Assembly: GCA_003427395.1 (NCBI GenBank)
Contig: BFEA01000221.1
Location: 1,956,544 to 1,987,661 of the forward strand
DNA length: 31,118 nucleotides
Source: Chara braunii
Taxonomy: Eukaryota > Streptophyta > Charophyceae > Charales > Characeae
Direction of reading: 5' to 3'
Within the stretch, counting starts at the first letter, position 1. Each line of letters begins with the position of its first letter. Made by a program: the position numbers and the translations under genes. Shown piece by piece: positions 1 through 10,411 of the stretch. The notes under the pieces are model-generated. The model was not told where the DNA came from. It ran no database searches and saw only the letters and a list, made by a program, of their open reading frames with translations.

Positions 1-18
1 CCCCCTTTCCTCCCCCTT

Positions 19-85
19 CTTGCGCAGGAGGGGCTGTGCTAATCTTCTCTGTGTCGTTTCAATTTTAACGGATGTCTCGAAGAAC
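19..85 (-). pseudogene. U6: Truncated U6 spliceosomal snRNA copy
   Basis: Read on the minus strand, the segment matches the 5' two thirds of U6 snRNA. It has a 5' stem-like TTCGAGACATCCG, then AAAATTG, then an intact ACAGAGA box followed by AGATTAGC, and it stops just after TGCGCAAG. The ACAGAGA and AGC catalytic motifs are intact. There is a 2-3 nt insertion plus substitutions in the segment leading to TGCGCA, and the 3' internal stem-loop and tail are replaced by C/T-rich sequence running to the window edge. No plant upstream sequence element (TCCCACATCG) is visible upstream; only a weak TATTTA-like stretch lies near 98-105. This suggests a retro-copied or truncated pseudogene rather than a working U6 gene. 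The identification rests on recalled U6 consensus, not on a search. Confidence 0.75.
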
Positions 86-540
86 ATAGTCTGGATATTT
101 ACCAGATGCTCAGTATGCAGATGTTGGACAATTGGCCAACGCTTAGTACAAGGCGGCACTCATGCTTGAATCGTGAGATGACCTGTGAGTCGTTCGAGGG
201 TTCTCTCCTTCTCCCTCCTCCTGCTGCGCCCTATGCGTACTTTCTTGTTGATGCGGATTCCAGCCCATGAATGAGGTTCAATCTTTGTGTGGCACTGGCT
301 GTTAATGTTTCCCTCCCCGAGTGTCCGATGCCCCTGGCTAATGAGGCTCAGAATTTAGTGTCCATGTTTTTGCGTGAGACGGTGAGACCACTTAAAGCAC
401 TCCAAAGTTCGACTTCCAGATTAGCAAAGGGCTGAAAAGTCGATGAGAATGAGAGTGCTCAACCTCAGTTAAGTGATCTAATGCCTTGCGTACATCAATC
501 AACGCAGTAATAAAGAAACAGCACCTTAGCGAATGGCCTC
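86..540. other. Gene-free stretch with a dispersed repeat
   Basis: No supported coding region. The part at 442-468 (GATGAGAATGAGAGTGCTCA and following) recurs almost exactly at 991-1017. The sequence before each copy also aligns: GTTCGACTTCCAGATTA here and GTTCGAACCCTAGATTA near 952. The GTTCGA core resembles a Pol III B box, so this may be the 3' part of a SINE, but no convincing A box was found. Confidence 0.4.
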
Positions 541-625
541 TTCAACCGCTAGTACATGGCCCCAGCCATTCAGAAAATGTTTCGTCGCCACCTCCGAAAA
601 TTCTGTGCCTGGGGCCCACCGGACC
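541..625 (-). repeat. Diverged, inverted copy of the 29.3-29.9 kb repeat unit
   Basis: The minus strand reads GGCTGGGGCCATGTACTAGC then GGTT, close to the 65-bp unit at 29363-29890 (GGCTGGGCCCGTGTACTAGC). The flank also corresponds: GGCGACG and AAAATTTTC upstream of the array at 29325-29352 match GGCGACG and GAATTTTCGG here. This is therefore a dispersed family member rather than chance. The overlapping open frames at 526-922 on both strands look like shadows without domain content. Confidence 0.5.
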
Positions 626-880
626 ATAGTGGCTGGCGGTGCCAGTCGGAAAAGGAAAGAAGTGTGCTGCTGGCAGTTCGGCAATGTTCGGCGCGCAGTG
701 GAGTACGTGCAGGCCACCAGTGCTTGGAAGCTTCGTGTTGCCGGAGCGGATTACCCCCTGCACGCCAAAAAGAAATTGAAGCAGCGCATTTTCTTTTTTG
801 GCTGGTTCCCCCAGCCATTTTACTCCGGTAGGCGATTCCCTAAAACTCGCGGCATGCACCAGGCCGCGTCGTACGAAAAT

Positions 881-940
881 AGCTGGGTGGGAGGTTCAGA
901 TGACATTACGAGCTGGGTGTGAAGTTCAGATGACATTGCT
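881..940 (+). repeat. 30-bp tandem repeat, two units
   Basis: Units 881-910 and 911-940 share AGCTGGGTG, then TTCAGATGACATT, with few differences. The B-box-like GTTCGAACCC follows at about 952-961. Non-coding. Confidence 0.7.
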
Positions 941-1153
941 AGAGACCCCAGTTCGAACCCTAGATTACTAGCAAGTTAGGGGGTTGAAGGTGATGAGAAA
1001 GAGAGTGCTCAACCCCAGGGCATACTCACACTGGGATTGTTTCGACTCCCCTCTGGCTGCAATTGTGAGATACCTGCTTTCTAGGTCGTAATTCTGCCCG
1101 GAAATATCCCGAAAGATGTTGTACTGTGAGTATGTTCGCAGTGCCAATGCTGA

Positions 1154-1226
1154 GGCACTTTTCTCCGGGGCTGGAACGACACTTTTCTCCTTGGGCTGGA
1201 ACGGCACTTTTCTCCGGGGCTGGAAC
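1154..1226 (+). repeat. 24-bp tandem repeat, three units
   Basis: Units at 1154-1177, 1178-1202 and 1203-1226 carry CACTTTTCTCC followed by GGGCTGGAAC. The middle copy has TT in place of G and is 25 bp long. An open frame that crosses them (1116-1394) has no recognisable domain. Confidence 0.75.
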
Positions 1227-1391
1227 GGCCTCCGCATCAGAAAAAGCGAGAGCTTTGCAGGCCTCCTTTTTTACAAGGGCCGCCGGCCATTTTCTCTGGA
1301 GGCCGAGCCCTGTAAGTTGCGACTGCGTGCAAGCTCCCTACTTTATTCTTGGGCTGGTAATCGTACTGTGGATGTCCACCTGTGGCACTCT

Positions 1392-1512
1392 TAACTGGCT
1401 AGTAGTTTTGCCGTGTTGGAATGAGATCGGCTAACTGGCTAAGTAGTTTTGCGGTGTTGGAATGAGATCGGCTAACTGGCTAGTAGTTTTGCGGTGTTGG
1501 AATGCAATCGGG
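1392..1512 (+). repeat. 40-bp tandem repeat, three units
   Basis: Units at 1392-1431, 1432-1472 and 1473-1512 each start TAACTGGCTA, continue GTAGTTTTGC, and end GTGTTGGAATG(A/C)(G/A)ATCGG. The second has one extra A. The near identity of the units implies a recent local expansion. Confidence 0.85.
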
Positions 1513-1698
1513 CCAGATACATGGAAATAACACGACGTGTGCTGCATAGGGAAATTTGCTGAATCAGGACTAACAGCCCCCTCTGATTCAGAACTTCCAA
1601 AGCTAGCCAGGTCATGCACTGGGTATTTGCTGCGAAAAAGGCTTGACATACTCTGCACGTCAATTTTTTGTTGCTGAAAATTTTGAATTTTTTTGCTA

Positions 1699-1801
1699 GT
1701 CTTCCCCTGAACACAACGCACCCTTATTTTGGCTGTACCTGGCCGGAAATATAGCTTGTATACATTCATTTTTAGGGTGCGTTATGTTCGGGGGAAGATG
1801 G
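1699..1801. mobile_element. Stowaway-like hairpin MITE, family A copy 1
   Basis: A 103-bp foldback between TA dinucleotides at 1697-1698 and 1802-1803. The left arm begins GTCTTCCCCTGAACACAACG; the right arm, reverse complemented, begins CCATCTTCCCCCGAACATAA. The two arms pair for much of their length and end in AGGGTGCGTT and its partner. Two further copies lie at 26375-26479 and 29386-29490, both 105 bp. The 2-nt shortfall here maps to the left tip. TA target duplication and no coding capacity fit a non-autonomous Tc1/mariner element. Confidence 0.8.
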
Positions 1802-2009
1802 TAGCAGTGTAGAGTTCGATTGGCATTACACGTCTGAGCGTCTGTTTATTGAACTTTATTCTTTTTTTTTTCTTTTGAGAAGGTCTGCTTTGTTTTTTTA
1901 AGGGTGTCAAAGCAGCTCACTAACTCTACTCATTTTTTCTCTTTTGAAAGATCTGGCTGCCGCTGCCAGCAATCACCGCGGGTCTGGTCCTTGGCCTCTA
2001 CAACACCCT

Positions 2010-2603
2010 GGGGTCTGGTCCCACCTATAGCGTTGAGTTTTCTCAACGCTGAGCTTTCTATCCCGTGTGGCATGGTGGGACGGAGCTCTGCCGTTGATGA
2101 ATTGCGAATCCAATGATACCGAAACACAGGAGAATAACCTATTAGATTTTGTCATTTTGTAGTGGGACGGAGCTCTTGTATTAGATTTTGTCATTTCTCA
2201 ACTGCAGTGCCTTTTCTTTTTTTTGGTTCTTAGACATCATTACATCCGGAAACGGAGGAACTCTGACAGCTGTGTTTGGCTGTCTGGCATCGAACTCTTT
2301 TCCTTCTTTGGGCAATGAATGCATTTGGCCATCCACGTTGTCCCTGTCCATTTTACAAATGGTGACCTCCTGTCCCCTCACCACCGGGAGTATCCCTTTT
2401 TCACGGAGACATTCGGAGACATTCCTGACTGTTCCTGACATGTTTCATTTCTCCGAGTTGCATTATCAAAAATAAGGAGAAAAGCTGTTTCTAGAGTTTT
2501 TTTTACCATTTTTTAATTTCTTGTTTCAAATTTATTAATGTATAAATGGCGTCACACCGTTGAGTTTTCCTAAACTCAACAACAGTAGGTGGGACCAGAC
2601 CCC
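2010..2603. mobile_element. Inverted-repeat-bounded element, about 0.6 kb
   Basis: The ends carry a perfect 18-bp inverted repeat: GGGGTCTGGTCCCACCTA at 2010-2027 and its complement at 2586-2603. Just inside each end is a further hairpin based on CGTTGAGTTTTC (2031-2048; 2558-2580), so the end repeats form a double stem. The interior (2050-2548) contains no recognisable transposase. I could not see a target-site duplication; flanks are ACACCCT and TGGACTT. It could be a non-autonomous DNA transposon or a foldback repeat. Confidence 0.55.
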
Positions 2604-4004
2604 TGGACTTGAAAAAAAAAAAAAAAAAGAATGAAAGGGGAAAAAAAAAAGATCTGCTTTTCTCAAAGCTTTTTACTGATTGTACGTCGTTTTTGTTATT
2701 CTGTTGAAAGATCTGAGTGCAGAAGTTTCCAGAAATACATCCGAAGGTAGGTTGGCTGGATGTCAATAACAAAACCGAGTGTGCAGAGTGACTATTTCTT
2801 GACCCTCTCTAAAACCTCGGTTAGGGGGGGTCTCAAGATTCTGTGAACCCTGTACACCCCCTGTTTAAGATTTTATCAGGGCCCCATGTGTTCATCCCAT
2901 TATCACTCCCCCCACCCCCTTCCCTCCTCCTTTTCCTCCGCTCCCCCCCCCCACCCCCGGCTTGATTGCTGCCTCCTCTTCTGCTCTGTATGATGTATGT
3001 GTGTTGTGTGGTGGTCTCGGTGGGGGTGGGGTGGGTGGGATGGATGGGATGGTGTGCTGAAACTGTAAAGCAGTGGAAAACATGTCAGTTTGCGAAAGCT
3101 AATTGCAAAGCGAGCCTTAGGCATCTGTGCTGTCAGAGCCGCTATATCCTAACGATTAAGTTCAATAATTTCTAACTTGTATGATCACAAGCAAGAAGCC
3201 AGTGGCTTCGACGGCTCACCTTGCTGATGCAATCTAAAGATGTAAGCCCTCACTATGTGTATAGATGTAAGGAGGGGCTTGGGAACAAATATCGGAGGAT
3301 GGTCATGGCGTTTGTTTATCTTTCCGTGTTCCCTGTGTTTGTTTGGGTTGTCTTTTCTAGGGCCTACTGCTTTCCAAATTATGCCGTCGGAGGGTGGCAG
3401 CAAGCAACACTCCACATGCTCTTCAAAATCCTGCGCGGCTCCGCCCGAAGCTCTCTGCAAGAGTTTTCTGAAATCATCCCTGGAGAGAGGTTAAGCCACC
3501 AGTTCTTGGTCCAGCTATCGATGCTGAGCCTGGAATGCCCCTGCGCGCCGATTTTCGCCGAAGAGCCAGGGTACCGTTTCAATTTTATTTTCGCTGTTTT
3601 TTCTTCTTCTTTTTTAGGTGCTGGAAGGTGGTATCCCCTAGCTTTATTGTATACCATCTGTTTGTGCGGCATGGTTCAAACTTATGGTCTGTTTGTTAAA
3701 CCACAAGTACTTCCTATAGTTGTGCCGGTTGACAAGCCACAATTTTAGGAAACGTACGGGCCACTATGGGAGCGTTCAAATTCATCCAACTAGGATCGTT
3801 TCTACTCTTATGTGTTTTTCTGCGGCCGACCACCAGGTTAAACCACCAGTACTTTTGGAGCCTCTTTTTCCCGAGGCGGATTGTTCCTGTGGGAGCAAAT
3901 AAAAACGAACGAGCATGGGCAATTTTTTTTCCCTTTGCCAAAGAGCTCCCACGAGTTCGAGTATCACTCCGTCGCAGATGATTCAAAGAAAAAGGAGGGG
4001 GTAT
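2604..4004. other. Gene-free stretch, no recognised coding region
   Basis: Contains A-rich runs (2611-2650), a C/G-rich low-complexity patch (2905-3060) and an open frame of about 175 codons at 3221-3748 (plus). That frame opens with TTG; its first ATG is at 3227. It has a hydrophobic stretch but no domain I know. Motifs like GTTAAACCACCAGTA (3833-3850, and looser near 3490 and 3695) echo the 65-bp repeat of the right end, so this is probably old repeat sequence. Confidence 0.35.
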
Positions 4005-4183
4005 CTACACGGGAGTTACGGAAAGGAGTTATAATTGCACTGTGGGCCAAGATACAGTTTGCAATTGCAGTTTGGGCACCCTACCTGGCCAGGAAGGTGG
4101 ATTGCATACATTGCGCGAACTGCAATTGCAAGACTGTATCTTGCCCCATACCACAATAACTCGTTTTTGTGACCCCCGTGTAG
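4005..4183. mobile_element. Foldback MITE with CTACACGGG ends, family B
   Basis: A 179-bp near-complete hairpin. The left end is CTACACGGGAGTTAC and the right end, reverse complemented, is CTACACGGGGGTCAC. Pairing continues through GAGTTAT and then an inner block, AAGATACAGT(C)TTGCAATTGC, around 4049-4070 and 4118-4145. The unpaired loop is about 4074-4117. There is no protein-coding capacity and no obvious target-site duplication (flanks GGGTAT and GTCCCC). A related single end lies at 21199-21229. Confidence 0.75.
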
Positions 4184-4783
4184 GTCCCCCCCCTCAAAAA
4201 AAAAAACACAAGGATGGCCCCCGTGAAGCACACGTCGCTGGGTGAACTGCGTTGGAGATTTTTGCCTGCAAAACCTGCACCAGTGGTTGTCTGCTCTCAT
4301 CAGTGCTCCCCCCCGGACACACACACCCATTGTCAATGTTGCAAAAAAAAAAAAAAGAGAAGGGGAAAACAAGGGTGCTGTCGTGGTTCAGTTTGAAAAT
4401 GTGTTTCAGTCACGATTTCACGAATGTTGTGCCAAACCGAGGAAAATTGTGAATGTATAAAACCCAGCTTTAGGGTGGAGTGGGGATGTGTTGTATTTGA
4501 GGGATGCCTGAAGTGGATTTGAAACTGAAATGGTGACTATGCCTTGGTGAACACCCCGCCTGCCCTCTCAAAAAAAAAACACGAGGAAAATTGTGAATGA
4601 AAATCGTGAATATATACAATCCAGCGTTAGGGTTGGGTGGGGATGTTCTGTATTCGAGGGATGCCTGAAGTGGATAGAAAACTGAAATCGTGACTACGCT
4701 GTAGTTACACCCTGGCCCCCTCCTCCCCCCCCCCCTCCCCCCTCTCCAGAAAAACAAAAAAAAAAATAGAAAAAGTTTAATGT
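4184..4783. repeat. Gene-free stretch with a diverged direct repeat
   Basis: The segment near 4440-4540 recurs near 4585-4705. Both copies contain GAGGAAAATTGTGAATG, then AGGGT(G/T)G(A/G)GTGGGGATGT, then GAGGGATGCCTGAAGTGGAT, giving a tandem period of roughly 145 bp. It also has A-runs and C-runs. No gene seen. Confidence 0.6.
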
Positions 4784-4880
4784 GTGTACCATTAAGCCAC
4801 ATCGGCTGGGTTCTCCGACCATGGGGTTGGAGAATGCTCGGCCACGGACCTTCTCTCCACAATTTGTGTCAAAAGTGGGC
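4784..4880 (-). mobile_element. tRNA-like SINE fragment
   Basis: On the minus strand GATGTGGCTTAATGGTACAC (A-box-like core at 4785-4799) matches the A-box region of the SINE at 23201-23215. Downstream on that strand the sequence runs into T/A-rich DNA and no B box is present, so the copy is truncated. The extent toward 4880 is uncertain. Confidence 0.5.
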
Positions 4881-5103
4881 CTGCGGTCCCTACTCTCCTG
4901 CCCAAGTTTTGCTTTTCTGGTTGCACTGCTTTTCGATTCGCTGATGGCAATTCTCGACATTGGTGGGTCTGATTCTGGTCCATTGTGTAGCCCTAAGGTA
5001 ATCGAGAAATTGGGGCTCAAGAACTCTCTCAATTTTTTTTTCAATCTCGGAGGAGAGAGGCAGTTTTCCCGTCACTCTAAGAGTCGTGGCAAGTACTCTT
5101 CCA

Positions 5104-5105
<2 letters not shown>

Positions 5106-5142
<37 letters not shown>

Positions 5143-5255
5143 GATTATTATATTTTTGATAGAACAGGCAGTTTTCCTGTCACTCGAGTCACGGCGAGTA
5201 CTTTTCCAATATTTAATTAATTATTATTATTATTATTGTTATTATTATTATTATA

Positions 5256-5298
<43 letters not shown>

Positions 5299-5325
5299 TT
5301 TTATTATTATTATTATTATATTTTT
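5106..5325 (+). repeat. Long (ATT)n microsatellite, interrupted
   Basis: Two blocks of ATT/TTA triplets (5106-5155 and about 5220-5325) are separated by unique sequence at 5157-5205. Both blocks are followed by the same phrase, ATATTTTTGAT(A/T)GAACAG, so the block with its flank has been duplicated. Confidence 0.95.
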
Positions 5326-6799
5326 GATTGAACAGCACGAGCTGGTGCTAGGGGTGCTGATAGGAGCAGACACCAGTACTCTTCCAAATCTTTTTTGTTT
5401 TGTTTTTTTTTTAAATCATTTCCAAATCTTTTCAGTTGCGGAGAGTGGTGAAGTGGTCACATGCTTTCTGATGAAGGGCTCTGATCAAGGGGAAAGTTAA
5501 ACCACCGGGATTGCGGATGGGCCCGAATTCGTCAAGCCTGATGGGACATCGATGCTGGCTTTCTTCGCAGCCTGAGTGGTCTGGCCTACCGGGTCACAGC
5601 CAGGAGGGAGCAACCATATGCATTCAGTGCAAGTAGGAGTGGGGGGGGGGGGGAAGAAGAGTGGAAATATCTCTTGCAGTTAGGATTTTAATTTTATTTT
5701 TTTTAGCGTCTTTTGATTGCTGTTGAAAATTGTATTATTTTTTCCCTGACCCAGCAGAACCTGACCTGTGCCGCTGATCATGTTCGGAGTTTTTCAACAA
5801 TGGAGAGAGGAATGTGAGATGTCGACCAAGTAGGCCACTCAAAGTTTTGAGCATCCCACTGTGACTTGCACCCCTTTGCACCTGGTACGCAGAACCTGAA
5901 CGCGACCTCCATGTCCATGGGCAAGAGCATCGCTCCACCCGTGGTGTACTTGTGGTACACATGTTGAAGCCAACTCCAGAGAAGTTTCTTTGGGCCTCCT
6001 GGATTATATCTGCAGTTGTTTCTTCCTGTTTCCATTTCGTAAGTGAAGGAGGGGGGCGGGGGGAGAGGAGGTGGCGATTAGGGAGAGAGAAAACCGTGAT
6101 GGAGGACGAGGGAGAAGAGGGTAGAGTGTTTGGATATGAGCTGTCGTTCTATCAATTTATTTATTTATTTATTTTATCTTATTTTTTGGGTAAGGAAAAG
6201 GCCATTGTGCAAGGCCTCTATCCCAGTGGTGGTAAGAGAACCACCGGGATTGAGGCTTTGCCTAGTGGGCCGAGCATCACCTGCTGGAAACCGGGTCCAG
6301 CGTCCCATAAATACATTCTTGAGTACATCAATGCTTGTATGTCATGAATTGAAGCTCTTGGGGCCCGGCCAGCATTGATTGTCGTGGTTCGCAGGGGATG
6401 AACTGTGCAGGGTTTATTTCCTTAGGAGAAGTACTAGTCACCGCTAGCCTGGGAGGGTAGAAAACAGATTGCCGTCTTGGGCCCGGGGGGCACCGTGACT
6501 CCTGACTATCATCTCCCCGCCTTCCGATCGTCTCCAGTTGACTGTGCCGATTCTCAATGATGACTGTACTAATAAAGTCCGTACTAGGAAAATGCTCCGG
6601 GATAGATGAGCGGATGAGCGGATGAATCCATAAGTACTTCGATGATTAGATACTGTCCCACAGACTTTCCTCTAGGGACAGTGGATGGGGGGGAAAGGGA
6701 TCATTGAATTCTTGGGCAGGTTGTAACGGCTCCTTGGGGTTCACCTTTGTCCATTCATGGAAATGCAGCGAATAACCCCTTTACAATTCTTCCCTTTGC
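5326..6799. other. Gene-free stretch, no recognised coding region
   Basis: No domain-bearing open frame. Small features: a G-run at 5641-5653, the phrase AACCACCGGGATTG repeated at about 5500 and 6239, a short (ATTT)n block near 6155-6175, and GATGAGCG doublets near 6606-6625. The sequence is otherwise unremarkable. Confidence 0.4.
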
Positions 6800-7158
6800 C
6801 TCCCTCGCAGCCCCGTCCCCTATCCCCGTTGGTGCTCTGGGTGATCTTTTTGTTGCGGGGCCTCTTGCTGATTGCGCTGGTCTCCTGTCCAACTCACTTT
6901 TGCCACCCAGCCCCCCTGTTTTCCTCCCAGCCATTCTTCATGGAATTGGGAGATGATTCTGTCAATGTCCACCCTGGTGCATGCCTGGTTCAGTTTTTCC
7001 TTCACTGCCTGTCATTGGGCTGTGATCTCATGCTGTACCGGTAGCCGTAGTTGCTTTGTGACCTCCCCGGGCCCTCTTCCACCCCGGCCCCCTCCAATTT
7101 CGGAATGCATCTCCTCCACCATATTACGCACACGATGGAGCGCCTACCCATGTTCTCC

Positions 7159-7380
7159 TCAAAGGTGTTTCCTCGATAATGGGGGCACTGCCCCACTAGC
7201 GTGGCCCTCCAATCCCATGGCCATGATGTGTCGCCAAATCCTGTCCCACCATCGCCACAGCAGTACGGTTGAGGGGCACTGTAGGAAGATGTGTTCCACT
7301 GTTTCGGGGCGTTTTTTGCTAGGGAAGTTTTGGAGGCATCTCCGGCACCAAGGGCGCTGTTCCTGCTGTTCCAACTGCAC
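7159..7380 (-). pseudogene. LINE ORF2 C-terminal zinc-binding segment (zf-RVT type)
   Basis: The minus-strand frame shows CRRCLQNFPSKKRPETVEHI followed directly by FLQCPST and a Trp-rich stretch. This is the C..C..H..C pattern of the zinc-binding region that follows reverse transcriptase in plant L1 elements (typical form: C..C, then ETxEHIFxxCP). Both Cys pairs and the His are present. The reading frame shifts afterwards; a further open piece at 7005-6820 probably continues the ORF tail. Confidence 0.75.
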
Positions 7381-8391
7381 GTGGTCAATTAGCCAGTCAT
7401 CGGTCGGTAGGCATCGGTGGGCAATTTGCCACTGCAGAGCAGAGATTTTGGTCGGCCGCAGTCCCTACTCTTTCAACCACTGGACGGGATTGAGCAGACC
7501 CATGTCTGTGTTGAGATGACGTTGGCATCTATCCTCTACCACATTTTTTAGCGTGGGCCTTGTTCTCAACATTCGGTATACTGTCTTAGTTTTTAGGGTG
7601 ACTAGTGCTATCGATTTTACCTTCGTTTGGTTTTTCCATGACCACACCACCGCCACTCGTCGGGATTGAAGGGGAGATCCTCAATCGGGGTCAATGTTCG
7701 TCAATGTTCTATAAGCCCTCCAACCCCTCTCCTCTTCTATCATTCTAAAGCGGTAGACCTTTCCTCTCTCTTTTCGGATAAAAGGTTGACGGCTCTGTCA
7801 TAGCTGGTTTTTCTCTGTGGTGGTAAAACATTCGATCAGCACTTGCGTTTGATCTACCATATGCACGCGACCTACTTGTGCTCAATGGCAAGGATAGTGC
7901 TACCGAGTCCCCTTCTTCTAAGCAAGGGCCCTTTCTAAGAATGGCGTACCATTGAAGAGAAAAACTTTAAATGGGATCTTTCATTGTTGACTCTGTTAGG
8001 TGGCAATACGGCAGGCGTCCTCGCATTCTTTCTGCACTCTTCCAATCCCCAGTTACCGCATCCCAGAGGTTCTCCACCCTTTGGACACCGTGTCTCACCC
8101 AACCTCTCCATGGGGGGTTTGAGCTGCACCTCACCTGATCGAGGGAGTTCGTGATTGGTCGATCACTAAACTCCGGTTGCGGTAACACTTCCTCCCACCT
8201 TTTCGGCAGCAAACGATCGGGATTGGGAGTTTCCTCCATGTTTGAAGAAGGTGTAACAAATATTCATCCACCGGGTCATTATTCTTGCATTTCCTTGGTA
8301 GTTTTCAATATCTGTCCTTGAGCCATCTTTGGTGGAGCCTCCGGGCCAGGGCTGCGATCTGTGCTAAAGCGAGGGGAACCCAGTGGGAGGC

Positions 8392-9700
8392 CTATGCGAA
8401 AATAAGTTGTTGGAACCAGTGGAGGTTTAGAGTCTGAATTTCAAGCCATCCTCCGGCCTTGGGCTGGATCACCGATCCCCATACTACTCGACTGATGGTG
8501 TGGGGCTTGCGACTGTCTCCCCTCCATAGAAAGACCCTAATTGCTGCTTCAGTGCCTTGAGCGCCCCTTTGCTCATGGGCCATATGATGGCTTTGTACCT
8601 GAGGTTGGCAAGTACTACCGTAACGATATTGATGACAAGGGCTCGCCCGAAAATTGATGTGTGTTTATTGTTCCAAGTCGCTAGCTTGGTTTGTGCCGGT
8701 TTGACCAACCACTCGTTGTCAGTATCGAAATATCCCTTTGCTGTAACCAACGCCCCGAGGATTCTAAGAGGGTCGTCTAGGGGTAGCCAAGTAATTTGTG
8801 GGTTCTCGGGGGGCCTTCCCCCTTGGTGGTGCAGCCACCAACCCACAATCTTTTGCCCCCAGTTAATTGTCATGTCAGAGATCCTACAAAATCGGTTCAT
8901 GGTGGATTTCTTCCATGTTTTGTGTCTTTGCCTCCACCATAATGGTGAGATCGTCTGCAGACAGGGAGCAAACTGGTATAGCTTCCTCCGGGACGTTAAC
9001 GATCCTGATCTGGGTGAGGTCCTTGTTATGTCTCGGATTAGTGGTTAGTGCCTTTATTATAACCAGAAAAAGATAGGGAGCAATGGGGTTGCTTTACCTG
9101 ACCAACCGCTGGAGCTCAAAAGGATGTGTCACTGATCCGTTAACTTGCACAAAAGTAGTTGCATTAGTATCTAGGATTCTCAGCCATCGTCTGAAGGTTG
9201 GTCCGAAGCTCATTTTTTCCAAACACTTATCCAAAAAGTCATAGTGAATATTGTCGTAGGCTTTTTCAAAAGCGATGAAAATAATGGCAGCGTTTGGCCG
9301 GTTCTTACGTGCCAGATGGACCACTTCGTTTACCAACTAGCAGCCATGAACCCTGTCTGGGTTGGGTGTATTACGTCCTTTAGGACCTCCACCATCCGAT
9401 TCGCAAAGGCTTTAGAAGGTATTTTGGAGACTTCCATGAATAGGGTAATGAATCTGTTGTTCCAAATGTTCATTTTGTCCCCATTTCTATAGAACAGGGA
9501 TAAAACCTTTTTTTCCCACCACTTCCCCCATCTCGCCTTCTTCCTGTACCTTCATGTAAGACTCCCACATGCCTGAGCTCAGGTCCGCGCACATGGTTTT
9601 TCAAAATTCTTTGGGGAAGCCATCAATGTCGGGTGTGTTCACTTTTCTCATGTGGAGAAGTGTTTTCCATGTTTCGTCCTTTGTCAGGGGTCTCCCCAGA
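8392..9700 (-). pseudogene. LINE reverse transcriptase, frameshifted
   Basis: Minus strand, high to low coordinate: the first RT block near 9500-9430 (FYRNGDKMNIWNNRFITLF), then a block with IIFIAFEKAYDNIHYDFL (about 9285-9230), where the aspartate normally in D-FEKAYD is Ala. Next comes the RQGDPL-equivalent, reading R-stop-SNPIAPYLF near 9085. The catalytic pair is SADDLTIM (ADD at 8950-8958), with both aspartates kept although the preceding aromatic is Ser. After a frameshift near 8900 the thumb-like part continues (8900-8484), then FLWRGDSRK and GGWLEI (8583-8392), the usual connection region. At least one stop and two frame changes make it non-functional. Confidence 0.85.
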
Positions 9701-10411
9701 CGAGTTTGTTGTCATGGGGATAGGTGTTTGTTGATGGGAGATAGGAACTCCTCCAGGTCTCTTGTCCATGCCTCCCCTCCCGGGGCGGGGATTTGGGATG
9801 TGTAAAGCTGCTTAAAGAACCGTCTTGTAATGAGTGTGCAATGTGCAGTGTCAATTGCTCCCCTCTGTCTGGGTCAAAAAATGCTTCGATTATGGTCCGC
9901 CTTGCGCGGGTCGTCGCCATGCTGAAGAAATGAGTATCCATTGTGGCCTCCTGGGTAAACTTTATAATTTTCCCACATACACTAATACCTTACCACGTGT
10001 GTTGGGCGTATTGAAGAAGTTGGTTTTCACTCTCTGAATATGTGCAGTTAGATGTTGTGATACCTATTACTCCAGGTCAAGCAATTCTTTATGAATAGGT
10101 ATTTCTTGCTGTTGCCTTGCAGCCTCTTTAATGTTAGAATAGTTTTTTGCACTTTCGGGCCAAAAAAACTATAACATTGTTGAATCATGTGGAATATGAA
10201 TCAAAGAGGTTCCTTTCTTGGCGGTAGAACTGCCACTCGTGCCAAAGCATTTGTCGAACTTGTTGTTCCTTTAAAAGCTAGGTGTTGAGCTTATAAAAAC
10301 CAGACCCTTTATCCGATCGTTGGCTCATTTTCAGTATTATCTAACACGCTTTATGGTCCAACCCTGGGTGAGGGCTGCGTGGGAGGATAGTTGCCCATTG
10401 TAGGGCGTCTT

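Noticed and set aside
5106-5325. Coiled or poly-Leu/Ile protein frames
   Set aside because: Direct translation of (ATT)n; no coding evidence.
6872-7519. 215-codon plus-strand protein
   Set aside because: It overlaps the LINE C-terminal region on the opposite strand, where a specific zinc-binding pattern is seen; it is a shadow frame.
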